Positions 34,595-42,338 of a DNA stretch of 64,000 nucleotides are shown here, piece after piece. The stretch covers positions 124,001 through 188,000 of the forward strand of contig NZ_JAJADR010000001.1 of NCBI RefSeq assembly GCF_020447265.1, in the 5' to 3' direction. Source of the DNA: Hymenobacter lucidus (GTDB taxonomy: Bacteria > Bacteroidota > Bacteroidia > Cytophagales > Hymenobacteraceae). The position numbers were made by a program, and so were the translations under genes. Within the stretch, counting starts at the first letter, position 1. Every line of letters starts with the position of its first letter. The notes beneath the pieces are model-generated. The model was not told where the DNA came from, made no database searches, and saw nothing but the letters and a program-made list of their open reading frames with translations.

Positions 34595-36894
34595 TGCGCT
34601 ATACCGACGAAAGCCTGCTCGGGGCTGAAATTACGCTTACCAACTGTGACCGAGAGCCTATCCATATTCCCGGCCTGATTCAGCCTTATGGCTTCCTGCT
34701 GTGCCTCCACGAGCAAACCATGCGCGTGGTGCAGGCCAGTGAAAATACGCTGACGTTGCTGGGCATAGCGGCCGAAGAACTGGTGGGCGGTACCCTGGAG
34801 CGCCTGCTAAGCGCCGAGCGGCTGGCCGAAATCGAGCAGTTGCGGCCTTTGCTTACCGACCAGGCCCGGCTGCTGGGCTCCCGCCTCGATAAAGTGGCCG
34901 GGCAGCCGTTCTACAAGATCATTCTGCACCGCTACGACCAATTGCTGTGGCTGGAGTTTGAGCCCGTGGCTGAAAACGAGGCCCCGGCGCTGGATCTGCC
35001 GTTTCTCAACAATGCCCTGGGCCAGATGCTGGGCGCTACCCGCGTGCTGGAGTTTTGCCAGTACGCCGTGGAGCAGGTGCGCGCCCTCACCGGCTTCGAT
35101 AGGGTGGCCATCTACCGTTTCGCGCCCGATGAGAGCGGCGAAGTCATTGCCGAGGCCCGGCACGCGGAGCTGGACCCCTGGCTGGGCATGCACTACCCGG
35201 CCACCGATATTCCAAAGCAGGCCCGGGCCATGTACCTCAAAAATTGGCTCCGCTTTATTCCCGATGCCCACTACGTGCCCGCCAAGCTGGTGCCGGTGCT
35301 CAACCCCAGCACCGGCCTGCCACCCGACATGACTTACTCGGTGCTGCGCAGCGTGTCGCCCATCCATTTGCAGTACCTGCACAACATGGGCTCGGCGGCT
35401 ACCATGACGGTTTCCCTCATTCAGGATGGGCGGCTGTGGGGCATGATAACCTGCCACCACCGCCAGCCCAAGCTGGTAAGCTACGAGCTGCGCGACCTGT
35501 GCCAGTTTATCGGCAAGACGTTTTCGGCCCTGATTACGGCCAAGGAGCAGCACGATGCCCAGGAATATCAGCTGCATATTCGTCAGAACCAGGTGCGGCT
35601 GCTGGAGCGCGTCACCACCAACGACAACTTCGTGGAGGGCCTCTACCGCCACCAGCCCACCGTGCTCGACGTGTTTGCCTGTGGTGGGGCCGCCATTTGC
35701 TTCGATGGCGACATCATCCCGCTGGGCAATGCGCCCACTAAGCCCCAAATTCAGGAAATGCTGGACTGGCTGCAGGACCACGGCAAGCAGGATGTATTTT
35801 TCACCGATTCCTACATCCGCCTCAACCCGGCTGGGCTGGCCGTGCGGGGCACGGCCAGCGGCCTGCTGGCTATTTCCCTGGCCGAAGCCCCCGGCAACTA
35901 TATCCTTTGGTTCCGGCCTGAGCAGGTGCAGACCGTGACCTGGGCCGGGCGGCACGAAAAGGCCGAAGTCATGGCCGATGGCCAGATTTTTCTCTCGCCC
36001 CGACAGTCGTTTGAGCAGTGGAAGCAGGTGGTGGAAAACACGGCCGTGCCCTGGCTGCCCGTGGAAATTGAGGCGGCTAAGGAAATTCGCCTGCACATTT
36101 CCGACGTCCGGCTCAAGGTTTTCAACGAGCTGCAGGCCCGCGCCACCAGCCTGAGCAAGCTCAATACCGAGCTAGAGCGCAGCAACGACGAGCTGGATTC
36201 GTTTGCCTACGTGGCCTCCCACGACTTGAAAGAGCCGTTGCGGGGCATTCACAACTACTCGCTGTTTTTGCTGGAAGACTACGCCGATAAGCTCGATGGC
36301 GAAGGCGTGCAGCGCCTCCAGACCCTGGTGCGCCTTAGCCAGCGCATGGAAAACCTGATTGAATCGTTGCTCCAGCTTTCCCGCGTGGGCCGCATGGATC
36401 TGGTCGTAGTGCCGGCCGACCTCAACGAGCTGCTGGCCGAAGTACTCGACTTGCTGCACCCCCGCCTCGAACAAACCCAGACCACCGTAACCGTGGCCGG
36501 CCCGCTGCCCACCGTGCGCTGCGACGTAGTCCGGATTCGGGAGGTGTTCAACAACCTGCTCACCAACGCTATGCGCTACAACGACAAACCGCAGAAAGCC
36601 GTAGAAATAGGCGTGGCGGGCCCGGACGTAGCAGGGCCGAAGGGAGTGGTAAACCAGACGGACTTTCATGTGTTCTACGTGCGCGACAACGGTATCGGCA
36701 TCGATCCGCGGCACCACGAGAGCATCTTCAAGATCTTCAAGCGCCTGCACGCCCAGGAGAAGTACGGCGGCGGTACCGGCGCGGGTCTGGCCATCGTGAA
36801 GAAGATGGTGGAAAAGCACGGCGGTAGCCTGTGGATCGACTCAAGCCGGGGCCAGGGCGCGACCTTTTATTTCACTGTTTCTAAGCATTTGTAA
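34594..36894 (+). CDS. bphP: bacteriophytochrome histidine kinase
   Basis: A 766-residue red/far-red light sensor kinase. PAS domain (1-130): Cys18 in NCDREPIHIPG is the biliverdin-attaching Cys near the N-terminus. GAF (about 140-320): PATDIPKQAR with Asp205-Ile206-Pro207, and SPIHLQYLHNMGSAATM with the conserved His. PHY (about 325-510): tongue motif SPRQSF at residues 468-473. Kinase: His543 in FAYVASHDLKEPLRG (HisKA), then the ATPase domain with YVRDNGIGIDPRHH and GGGTGAGLAIVKKMVEKHGG. It is coupled to heme oxygenase upstream and followed with no gap by a response regulator starting GTG. Confidence 0.96.
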   Translation: MRYTDESLLGAEITLTNCDREPIHIPGLIQPYGFLLCLHEQTMRVVQASENTLTLLGIAAEELVGGTLERLLSAERLAEIEQLRPLLTDQARLLGSRLDKVAGQPFYKIILHRYDQLLWLEFEPVAENEAPALDLPFLNNALGQMLGATRVLEFCQYAVEQVRALTGFDRVAIYRFAPDESGEVIAEARHAELDPWLGMHYPATDIPKQARAMYLKNWLRFIPDAHYVPAKLVPVLNPSTGLPPDMTYSVLRSVSPIHLQYLHNMGSAATMTVSLIQDGRLWGMITCHHRQPKLVSYELRDLCQFIGKTFSALITAKEQHDAQEYQLHIRQNQVRLLERVTTNDNFVEGLYRHQPTVLDVFACGGAAICFDGDIIPLGNAPTKPQIQEMLDWLQDHGKQDVFFTDSYIRLNPAGLAVRGTASGLLAISLAEAPGNYILWFRPEQVQTVTWAGRHEKAEVMADGQIFLSPRQSFEQWKQVVENTAVPWLPVEIEAAKEIRLHISDVRLKVFNELQARATSLSKLNTELERSNDELDSFAYVASHDLKEPLRGIHNYSLFLLEDYADKLDGEGVQRLQTLVRLSQRMENLIESLLQLSRVGRMDLVVVPADLNELLAEVLDLLHPRLEQTQTTVTVAGPLPTVRCDVVRIREVFNNLLTNAMRYNDKPQKAVEIGVAGPDVAGPKGVVNQTDFHVFYVRDNGIGIDPRHHESIFKIFKRLHAQEKYGGGTGAGLAIVKKMVEKHGGSLWIDSSRGQGATFYFTVSKHL

Positions 36895-37338
36895 GTGAGT
36901 AGTCTACTTAAACCCGTCCTTGTGGTGGACGACAGCGCCGAAGACTTTATGGCTTTGGACCGCGCCTTCCGCCGGCACGCCCTGAAGAACCCGGTGCTGC
37001 GCTGCGAAGACGGCGACCAGGCTCTGGACTACCTGCAGGGCTACGGCAAGCGGCCCGGCTGGCCTCAGATGCTGCCCGCCATTATCCTGCTCGACCTCAA
37101 CATGCCCGGCACCGACGGCCGGGCCGTGCTCGACGTCATCAAGCATGACCCGCTGCTGTTGCCCATTCCGGTCATTATCTTCAGCACTTCTTCCAACATT
37201 CGCGACATTGAGGACTGCTACCATCTCGGGGCCAACAGCTACCTCACTAAGCCCATCGACTATGCCGCGCTGGAAGAAAAAGTCCGGCTCACGATGCGCT
37301 ACTGGCTTGATGCCTCCGAACTGCCCGCCACGAACTAG
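36895..37338 (+). CDS. single-domain response regulator (Rcp-type)
   Basis: A 147-residue receiver-only protein. The GTG at 36895 follows the phytochrome stop codon directly. VVDDSAEDFMALDRAF is the acidic pocket, Asp67 in ILLDLNMPGTDGRAVL the phosphorylation site, and FSTSS and LTKPIDY the conserved Ser/Thr and Lys. It resembles the Rcp1 response regulators that cyanobacterial and bacterial phytochromes phosphorylate. Having no output domain, it probably passes phosphate on or binds a partner protein. Confidence 0.93.
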   Translation: MSSLLKPVLVVDDSAEDFMALDRAFRRHALKNPVLRCEDGDQALDYLQGYGKRPGWPQMLPAIILLDLNMPGTDGRAVLDVIKHDPLLLPIPVIIFSTSSNIRDIEDCYHLGANSYLTKPIDYAALEEKVRLTMRYWLDASELPATN

Positions 37339-37350
37339 GAAGCTTACCGC

Positions 37351-38619
37351 GTGAAAAAAATACTCCTCGTTGACGACAACGAGCATGACCGAATGCTGTA
37401 CCGGCGCTACCTGGGCAAAAGCCTGGACCACGAGCGGCTGGAAATTCATGAAGCTTCCTCGGGCGAGGATGCGCTGGCCATGTTCATTGCCCAGCAGCCC
37501 GACTGCGTGCTGCTCGACTACAACCTGCTCGATACCGACGGCCTGGAAGTGCTGGCCGACCTGAAGCAGGCTGCCCCGCCCGACAGCCTCTGCGTGGTGA
37601 TGATAACCGGTGGCGGCAACGAAACGCTGGCCGTACGCGCCCTCAACGGCGGTGCTATGGATTACCTGGTTAAACAACAGTTCGACCAGGAGTTGCTGTG
37701 CAAAACCGTGCGGCACGCCATTGAGAAAAACGAGTGGCGGCAGTACGTGGCCCGCTACCACGCCGAAATCAAGACCATCAACCAGCAGCTGCGCGAATCG
37801 GTGGAGGAGCTGACCGAGGCCCGCCAGCAGATCCGGCACAAAAATACGCTGCTGACCATGGCCAACCAGGAAGCCCAGGCCCGCAACGAGCAGCTGGATA
37901 GCGCCAACCAGCACCTGGCCCGCACCAATACCGACCTGGACAACTTCGTGTATGCCGCCTCTCACGACCTGCGTCAGCCCGTGGACAACCTGCGCGGCCT
38001 CTTCGACGAATTGCGCCGCTCGGCCACCATCACCGACCCCGATGCCGGGCAGCTCTGGCAGCTGGTCGATTCGTCGCTGAGCGTGCTGCTCACCACCATT
38101 ACCGATCTGGCCACCGTGGTGCAGGTAGAGCGCAGCCCCGGCGTGGAGCCCACCGAACCCGTGGCCCTGGCCGACGTGGTAGCCGACGTGCTCCAGACGC
38201 TCCAGCCCCAGCTCCAAGCCGTCAATGCCGACGTGCAGCTGGATTTGGCCGCCCTGCCCACGCTGATTACCGTGAAAAGCAACCTGCGCACCATTCTGCT
38301 GAACCTGCTGGGCAACGCCGTAAAGTACCACCACTCGCAGCGCCGCCCCTGCATTCAGCTGAAAAGCCGCGTGGCCCAGGGCCAGGCCGTGCTGGAAGTG
38401 CGCGACAATGGCCTGGGCATGGATCTGGAACGCTACGGCAAAGAGCTGTTTCAGCTGTTTCGCCGCTTCCACCCGCAGGCTGGTACTGGCACCGGCGTGG
38501 GTTTGTTCCTCGTCAACAGGCTGGTGCAAAGCCAGGGAGGCCACATTGAGGTGGAAAGCCAGCCCGAAGCAGGCACCATGTTCCGCATCCATTTCGGACC
38601 GGGCAGCGCTGGGGCGTAG
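37351..38619 (+). CDS. receiver - histidine kinase hybrid (response regulator at N-terminus)
   Basis: A 422-residue protein from a GTG at 37351, 12 bases after the upstream stop. Residues 1-120 are a receiver (VDDNEHDRML, Asp56 in VLLDYNLLDTDG, MITGGGNE, YLVKQQFD). A coiled coil (about 135-195) follows, rich in Gln/Glu/Ala heptads. Then comes a kinase with His205 in VYAASHDLRQPVDNL, N-box TILLNLLGNAVKYHHSQRRP, VRDNGLGMDL and GTGTGVGLFLVNRLVQSQGG. It is probably the next step in phytochrome signalling: its receiver can take phosphate from BphP and steer its own kinase. It is the last gene of the light operon; repeat copy 3 follows. Confidence 0.92.
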   Translation: MKKILLVDDNEHDRMLYRRYLGKSLDHERLEIHEASSGEDALAMFIAQQPDCVLLDYNLLDTDGLEVLADLKQAAPPDSLCVVMITGGGNETLAVRALNGGAMDYLVKQQFDQELLCKTVRHAIEKNEWRQYVARYHAEIKTINQQLRESVEELTEARQQIRHKNTLLTMANQEAQARNEQLDSANQHLARTNTDLDNFVYAASHDLRQPVDNLRGLFDELRRSATITDPDAGQLWQLVDSSLSVLLTTITDLATVVQVERSPGVEPTEPVALADVVADVLQTLQPQLQAVNADVQLDLAALPTLITVKSNLRTILLNLLGNAVKYHHSQRRPCIQLKSRVAQGQAVLEVRDNGLGMDLERYGKELFQLFRRFHPQAGTGTGVGLFLVNRLVQSQGGHIEVESQPEAGTMFRIHFGPGSAGA

Positions 38620-38655
38620 GGCAGCGCGGCCGGCTTTCGTCGGCTATTATTCGCT

Positions 38656-38762
38656 CTGTCATCCTGAACGTCGCGAAGCAGAGTCAAGAACCTTGCTCAC
38701 CTCAGTAACAAGCGCAATTCAACGCGCAAAAGCCCTTTACTACTGACGTGGTAAAGGGCTTT
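38656..38762. repeat. dispersed intergenic repeat, copy 3, with bidirectional terminator hairpin
   Basis: Begins CTGTCATCCTG (38656-38666), then GAACCTTGCTCACCTCAGTAAC (shared in part with copy 1), and holds a 12-base stem AAAGCCCTTTAC (38729-38740) with GTAAAGGGCTTT (38751-38762). It lies between the convergent receiver-kinase gene and the ABC transporter gene. Confidence 0.8.
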
Positions 38763-38889
38763 GTTCTATCTAGGAACCGTTGAAAGGATCAGCGAGAAAA
38801 GCTCTGCGCTCTACTCCGTGCGCCCATTGCGCCAAATTATGGTCACAACTCCTGCAAACCGTTCAAACTCGGTTCAGGCGCTGGAAACA

Positions 38890-39099
38890 GCTCTTTTGAC
38901 TGCTGTCATTGCTCGCGCTGAGGTTCCGTACGCTCGCGCCAAGGATTCGTATGCACTTGCTGACGTGTGGGAAGCTCGCGCTACTATGTAGGCCGCACCT
39001 GCCGAGGTGTAGCAGCCAGTTGCCGAAGTATTGGAGGCTCTTGCTGAGGTATCGAACAGCCTTGCCGGGGCTTCGAACCCGGCATTCGGTACGTTGGCA
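38890..39099 (+). repeat. degenerate tandem repeat of 21 bases (seven codons), interrupted by stops
   Basis: Ten 21-base units can be laid end to end from 38890 (GCTCTTTTGACTGCTGTCA...) to 39099, with consensus about GCTCTTGCTGAGGTNTCGNA. Read in the frame of 38911, each unit encodes a heptad like A-x-A-E-V-x-x (ARAEVPY, ARAKDSY, ALADVWE, PVAEVLE, ALAEVSN). Units 5 and 6 (38974-38994 and 38995-39015) each carry an in-frame TAG at the same position, exactly 21 bases apart. Together this looks like a decayed coding minisatellite. Confidence 0.75.
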
Positions 39100-39161
39100 G
39101 GAGCTTTAGTGGGGCAGGGGGCAAGTCCGGCGCAGGGAGCAGGATAACAGAACCAATCCTC

Positions 39162-40733
39162 TCACTTGCTCAAATAGGTGCTGAGCTGGGAAATGGAGAC
39201 AATACCGAGTTGTCGGGCCTGGCGCTGGCGCATGAGCAGGGCGTAAGTATTGTTGAAACCCAGCGGGGCCAGCCACTCCAGCCCGTAGCGCCGCCGGAAC
39301 TGCTGGCGCACGTACTGCAGCACGGCCGGGGGCCGCCCGCCCAGTGAATCGAGGACGGCGGGGGAGGGCTGCAGCAGCACCTGCAGGCCCGTGCCGGTGT
39401 ACTCGGGGTACATGTCGATGGCGCCGGTGCGCAGGGCTTCGAAACAGATGGTGGTGCCGCCCAGCCCGGTTTTGGTTTCCACGGCCAGCCCCGTATTGCC
39501 CCGGATGAGGGCCGCGTACATTTCGAGCAGGATGTACTGCTCGGCAAAAATCTTGGAGCCCAGCCGCACTACCGGCGCACCAGGAGCCAGGGGCCGCGCC
39601 GCGCGCCACAGGCCGCGCCGGCGCAGAAAGGCTTCGGCAATGGCGCGGGGTTCCTGGTGTAGGTAATCGGCGCGGTAGTTCAGGTTGGTCATCACCGAGT
39701 CGGAAATCTGGCCGGCCAGCTGGGCCAGCACCGGGGCCAGCTCGGGGTAGGCAGCCAGCACGGCGGGCCGCACCACCGGGGCCGCGTAGTAGGGCGGAAA
39801 CACGCGCCGGTCGTCGCGGAGCACGCGCAGGTCGTAGGCCCGGATGCGCCCGTCGGTCGAGTAGCCGTCGATGAGGTCCACATCCTGGTGGCGGGCCGCC
39901 TCATACACCAGGGCCGGGGCCAGCACCACGCTGGGCAGCCGGCGCAGGTGGTAGGCGCTTTTCAGGCCCGGCAGCCCATCGGCCCGGCCCACAAACTCGG
40001 GGCTAAACCCGGCCAGCAGCTTGCCCGTGGCGCGGGGCAACAGGTAGAGCCCGCCCAGCAGCGGCAGCAGCACCAGCAGCGCGGCCCCCACCTGCACCAG
40101 GCGGCGGGTGCTCAGGCGTTGCAGGCCAGCCAGGGCCGCATCGAAGGCCAGGGCCAGCCCCGCCGCCGGCAGCGCCCCGGCCAGAATCATGGCGGGGTTG
40201 TTCAGGGCAATGCCGCCGAAGATGAACTCGCCCAGGCCGCCCGCCGCCACGTAGGCCGCCAGCGTAGCCACGCCCACGTTGATAACGGTGGCCGTGCGAA
40301 TACCGGCAAACAGCACCGGCAATGCCAGCGGCAATTCCACCCGGCGCAGAATCTGCCCATCGGTGAGGCCCAGGCCCCGCGCCGCCTCTACTACGGCCGG
40401 ACTCACGCCCTGCACGCCGGTGAGCGTGTTGCGGATAATGGGCAGCAGCGAATACAGAAACAGCGCGAAAATGGCCGGCTTGGGCCCAATGCCGAGCAGG
40501 GGAATCAGGAAGCCGAGCAGGGCAATACTGGGCACGGTTTGCAGCGCGCCGGCTACGCCCAGGATGGCCGGGGCCCAGCGCGGCCGGCGCGTGAGTAGCA
40601 GCCCCAACGGCACGCCCAGCACCACGGCTAGCAGCAGCGAAGCCGCCGTGAGGCCAATGTGCTGCAGGGTTTGCTCGCCCAGCTTGCCGGCCTGGGCTTG
40701 CCAGAAAACGAGTAGTTCGGTTAGCGTTTCCAT
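39162..40733 (-). CDS. glycine betaine/choline-type ABC transporter, permease fused to substrate-binding domain
   Basis: A 523-residue fusion. Residues about 1-215 are a ProW-like permease with several helices and the ATPase-docking loop [20 protein letters not shown]. Residues about 237-523 are an OpuAC-type binding domain (PF04069), but with its halves swapped. The part that normally ends the domain comes first ([53 protein letters not shown]). The part that normally begins it comes last ([46 protein letters not shown]). The 5' end overlaps the ATPase gene by 13 bases. It imports a quaternary-amine osmoprotectant by homology. Confidence 0.88.
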   Translation of the reverse strand: METLTELLVFWQAQAGKLGEQTLQHIGLTAASLLLAVVLGVPLGLLLTRRPRWAPAILGVAGALQTVPSIALLGFLIPLLGIGPKPAIFALFLYSLLPIIRNTLTGVQGVSPAVVEAARGLGLTDGQILRRVELPLALPVLFAGIRTATVINVGVATLAAYVAAGGLGEFIFGGIALNNPAMILAGALPAAGLALAFDAALAGLQRLSTRRLVQVGAALLVLLPLLGGLYLLPRATGKLLAGFSPEFVGRADGLPGLKSAYHLRRLPSVVLAPALVYEAARHQDVDLIDGYSTDGRIRAYDLRVLRDDRRVFPPYYAAPVVRPAVLAAYPELAPVLAQLAGQISDSVMTNLNYRADYLHQEPRAIAEAFLRRRGLWRAARPLAPGAPVVRLGSKIFAEQYILLEMYAALIRGNTGLAVETKTGLGGTTICFEALRTGAIDMYPEYTGTGLQVLLQPSPAVLDSLGGRPPAVLQYVRQQFRRRYGLEWLAPLGFNNTYALLMRQRQARQLGIVSISQLSTYLSK

Positions 40734-41686
40734 GCGGCCTCCTCTCCTTGTAAAGCCTGCCCAAAAGCGGCCATCAGCTGGGCCAAATCGAAGGGAAAAT
40801 GGTTGACCACGCCATTCGTCGTCAGTTGTTCCAATACTTCCTGCACGGAGGTTTCAGCTGAAAAACCGGGCTGCTCGTCCAAAGTAAAAGCGGGCAGAAA
40901 CGGCTGCACGTCGGCCAGCGTGAAGGTGCGCAACTGCAACGCCAGCCGCTCGGCGGCGAAAAAGCGGCGCACGAAGTCGTTGGCGGGGCGCAGCAGCAGC
41001 TCGCGCGGGGTGCCCAGCTGCTGCACCTGCCCGGCGTCGAGCAGCAAAATCCGGTCGGCCAGCTCGAAGGCTTCCGTCACGTCGTGGGTCACGAGTACCA
41101 CGGTTTTCTGGCGCAGCTCCTCCAGTTCCCGAAACTCGCGGCGGATGCTGGCCCGGGTTATCGGGTCGAGGGCGCCGAAGGGCTCATCCATCAGGATAAT
41201 CGGCGGGTTGGCGGCCAGGGCCCGGGCCAGCCCCACGCGCTGCTGCTGCCCGCCTGAAAGCTGGTGCGGATACTGGCCGGCGTAGCGCGCGGGCGGCAAA
41301 TGCAAGCGGGTGAGCAGGGCGGCGGTACGGTCGGCAATAGCCACTGGCGGGTGCCCCAGCAGGCGGGGAACTACCGCAATATTCTCGGCCACGGTGTAGT
41401 GCGGCAGCAATCCGACCTGCTGAATGACATAGCCAATGCCGCGCCGCAACTGCTCGGGCTGCTGCCGGCGCACATCCTCCCCGTTGATGTCGATAGTGCC
41501 CTCGTCGGGCTCCACGAGGCGGTTGAGCATTTTAAGCAGCGTGGTTTTGCCGCAGCCGCTGGGGCCCAGCAGCACCAAGGTTTCGCCGGCGGGCAGCACA
41601 AACGACACATCCCGCACCACCGCGTGGGAGCCGTAGCGCTTGTGCAGGTGCGCGGCGCGAATGGCCGGTACAACGGAATCGGTCAT
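40721..41686 (-). CDS. glycine betaine/choline-type ABC transporter, ATP-binding protein
   Basis: A 321-residue ATPase. The frame is open to 42079, but the ATG at 41686 begins [20 protein letters not shown], where the ABC fold starts, and lies away from the divergent GNAT gene. Walker A is [11 protein letters not shown], the signature is [16 protein letters not shown], Walker B is [16 protein letters not shown], and the H-loop is [18 protein letters not shown]. The C-terminal 90 residues ([16 protein letters not shown]) are a short regulatory extension rather than the usual pair of CBS domains. It powers the fused permease/binding protein whose start codon lies inside its last codons. Confidence 0.92.
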   Translation of the reverse strand: MTDSVVPAIRAAHLHKRYGSHAVVRDVSFVLPAGETLVLLGPSGCGKTTLLKMLNRLVEPDEGTIDINGEDVRRQQPEQLRRGIGYVIQQVGLLPHYTVAENIAVVPRLLGHPPVAIADRTAALLTRLHLPPARYAGQYPHQLSGGQQQRVGLARALAANPPIILMDEPFGALDPITRASIRREFRELEELRQKTVVLVTHDVTEAFELADRILLLDAGQVQQLGTPRELLLRPANDFVRRFFAAERLALQLRTFTLADVQPFLPAFTLDEQPGFSAETSVQEVLEQLTTNGVVNHFPFDLAQLMAAFGQALQGEEAAWKR

Positions 41687-41741
41687 GCGGGAAGCAGGGG
41701 AAGGGTGCGGCTCAACAACCGCCAAGGTATACTTTTGTGTT

Positions 41742-42275
41742 ATGAACCCGACCCCGCCTTCCGCCCTGACTACCACACCCGCTACCACCGCCGACATTCC
41801 CGCCTTGGTTTCGTTCGTGAACAGTGTGTACCGTGGCGACTCCTCGAAACAAGGTTGGACCACCGAAGCCGACCTGCTCGACGGCTCCCGCATCGATGCC
41901 GCTTCTCTGGCCGAGATGCTGCAGGCCCAAGGCGCGGTGCTGCTCATGGCCCGCACCGAAGCCGGCGAATTGGTGGGCTCGGTGTACCTGCAGCAGCAAG
42001 CCGAGACGATGTACCTGGGCATGCTGTCGGTCAATCCGACGCTGCAGGGCACGGGCATCGGCAAATATCTGCTGCACACGGCTACCGACTACGCCCGGCA
42101 GCAAGAGTGCCGCCGCCTGAAAATTACGGTTATATCGGTGCGGCACGAGTTGCTGGCCTGGTATGAGCGCCACGGCTACCGGCGCACCGGCGAGGAGCTG
42201 CCCTTCCACGAAAACCCCGCTTTCGGCACGCCCCGCCAGGCCCTGACGCTGCTGGTACTGGAAAAGCCGCTGTAA
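41742..42275 (+). CDS. GNAT family N-acetyltransferase
   Basis: A 177-residue GNAT protein from the ATG at 41742; the upstream open frame overlaps the divergent ABC gene and is not conserved. ATTADIPALVSFVNSVYRGD begins the domain. MYLGMLSVNPTLQGTGIGKY carries the acetyl-CoA loop (Q-G-T-G-I-G), and LAWYERHGYRRTGEELPF the closing strand-helix. A TACTTTTG -7 element lies at 41730-41737, only 4 bases ahead of the ATG, so the mRNA may be leaderless. Substrate unknown; the type resembles amino-acid or antibiotic acetyltransferases. Confidence 0.88.
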   Translation: MNPTPPSALTTTPATTADIPALVSFVNSVYRGDSSKQGWTTEADLLDGSRIDAASLAEMLQAQGAVLLMARTEAGELVGSVYLQQQAETMYLGMLSVNPTLQGTGIGKYLLHTATDYARQQECRRLKITVISVRHELLAWYERHGYRRTGEELPFHENPAFGTPRQALTLLVLEKPL

Positions 42276-42338
42276 GTGGAATATGCCTTTTCAGGCAGCA
42301 GAACGGGGTATAAACGCCAGGTTGCGTCTCTACATTGT

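Larger units (their letters stand above)
38620..39161. other. intergenic region with repeat copy 3 and a decayed 21-bp repeat array
   Basis: A 542-base stretch with no intact gene between convergent genes. It contains the dispersed repeat/terminator at 38656-38762 and the 21-base repeat array at 38890-39099. Confidence 0.7.

Noticed and set aside
34807..38592. Long minus-strand open frames opposite the phytochrome operon
   Set aside because: They are shadows of the phytochrome and kinase genes, with no recognisable domains and skewed composition.
38761..38991. A 76-codon plus-strand gene
   Set aside because: It begins inside the terminator of repeat copy 3 and runs into the decayed 21-base repeat; there is no start context and no known family.
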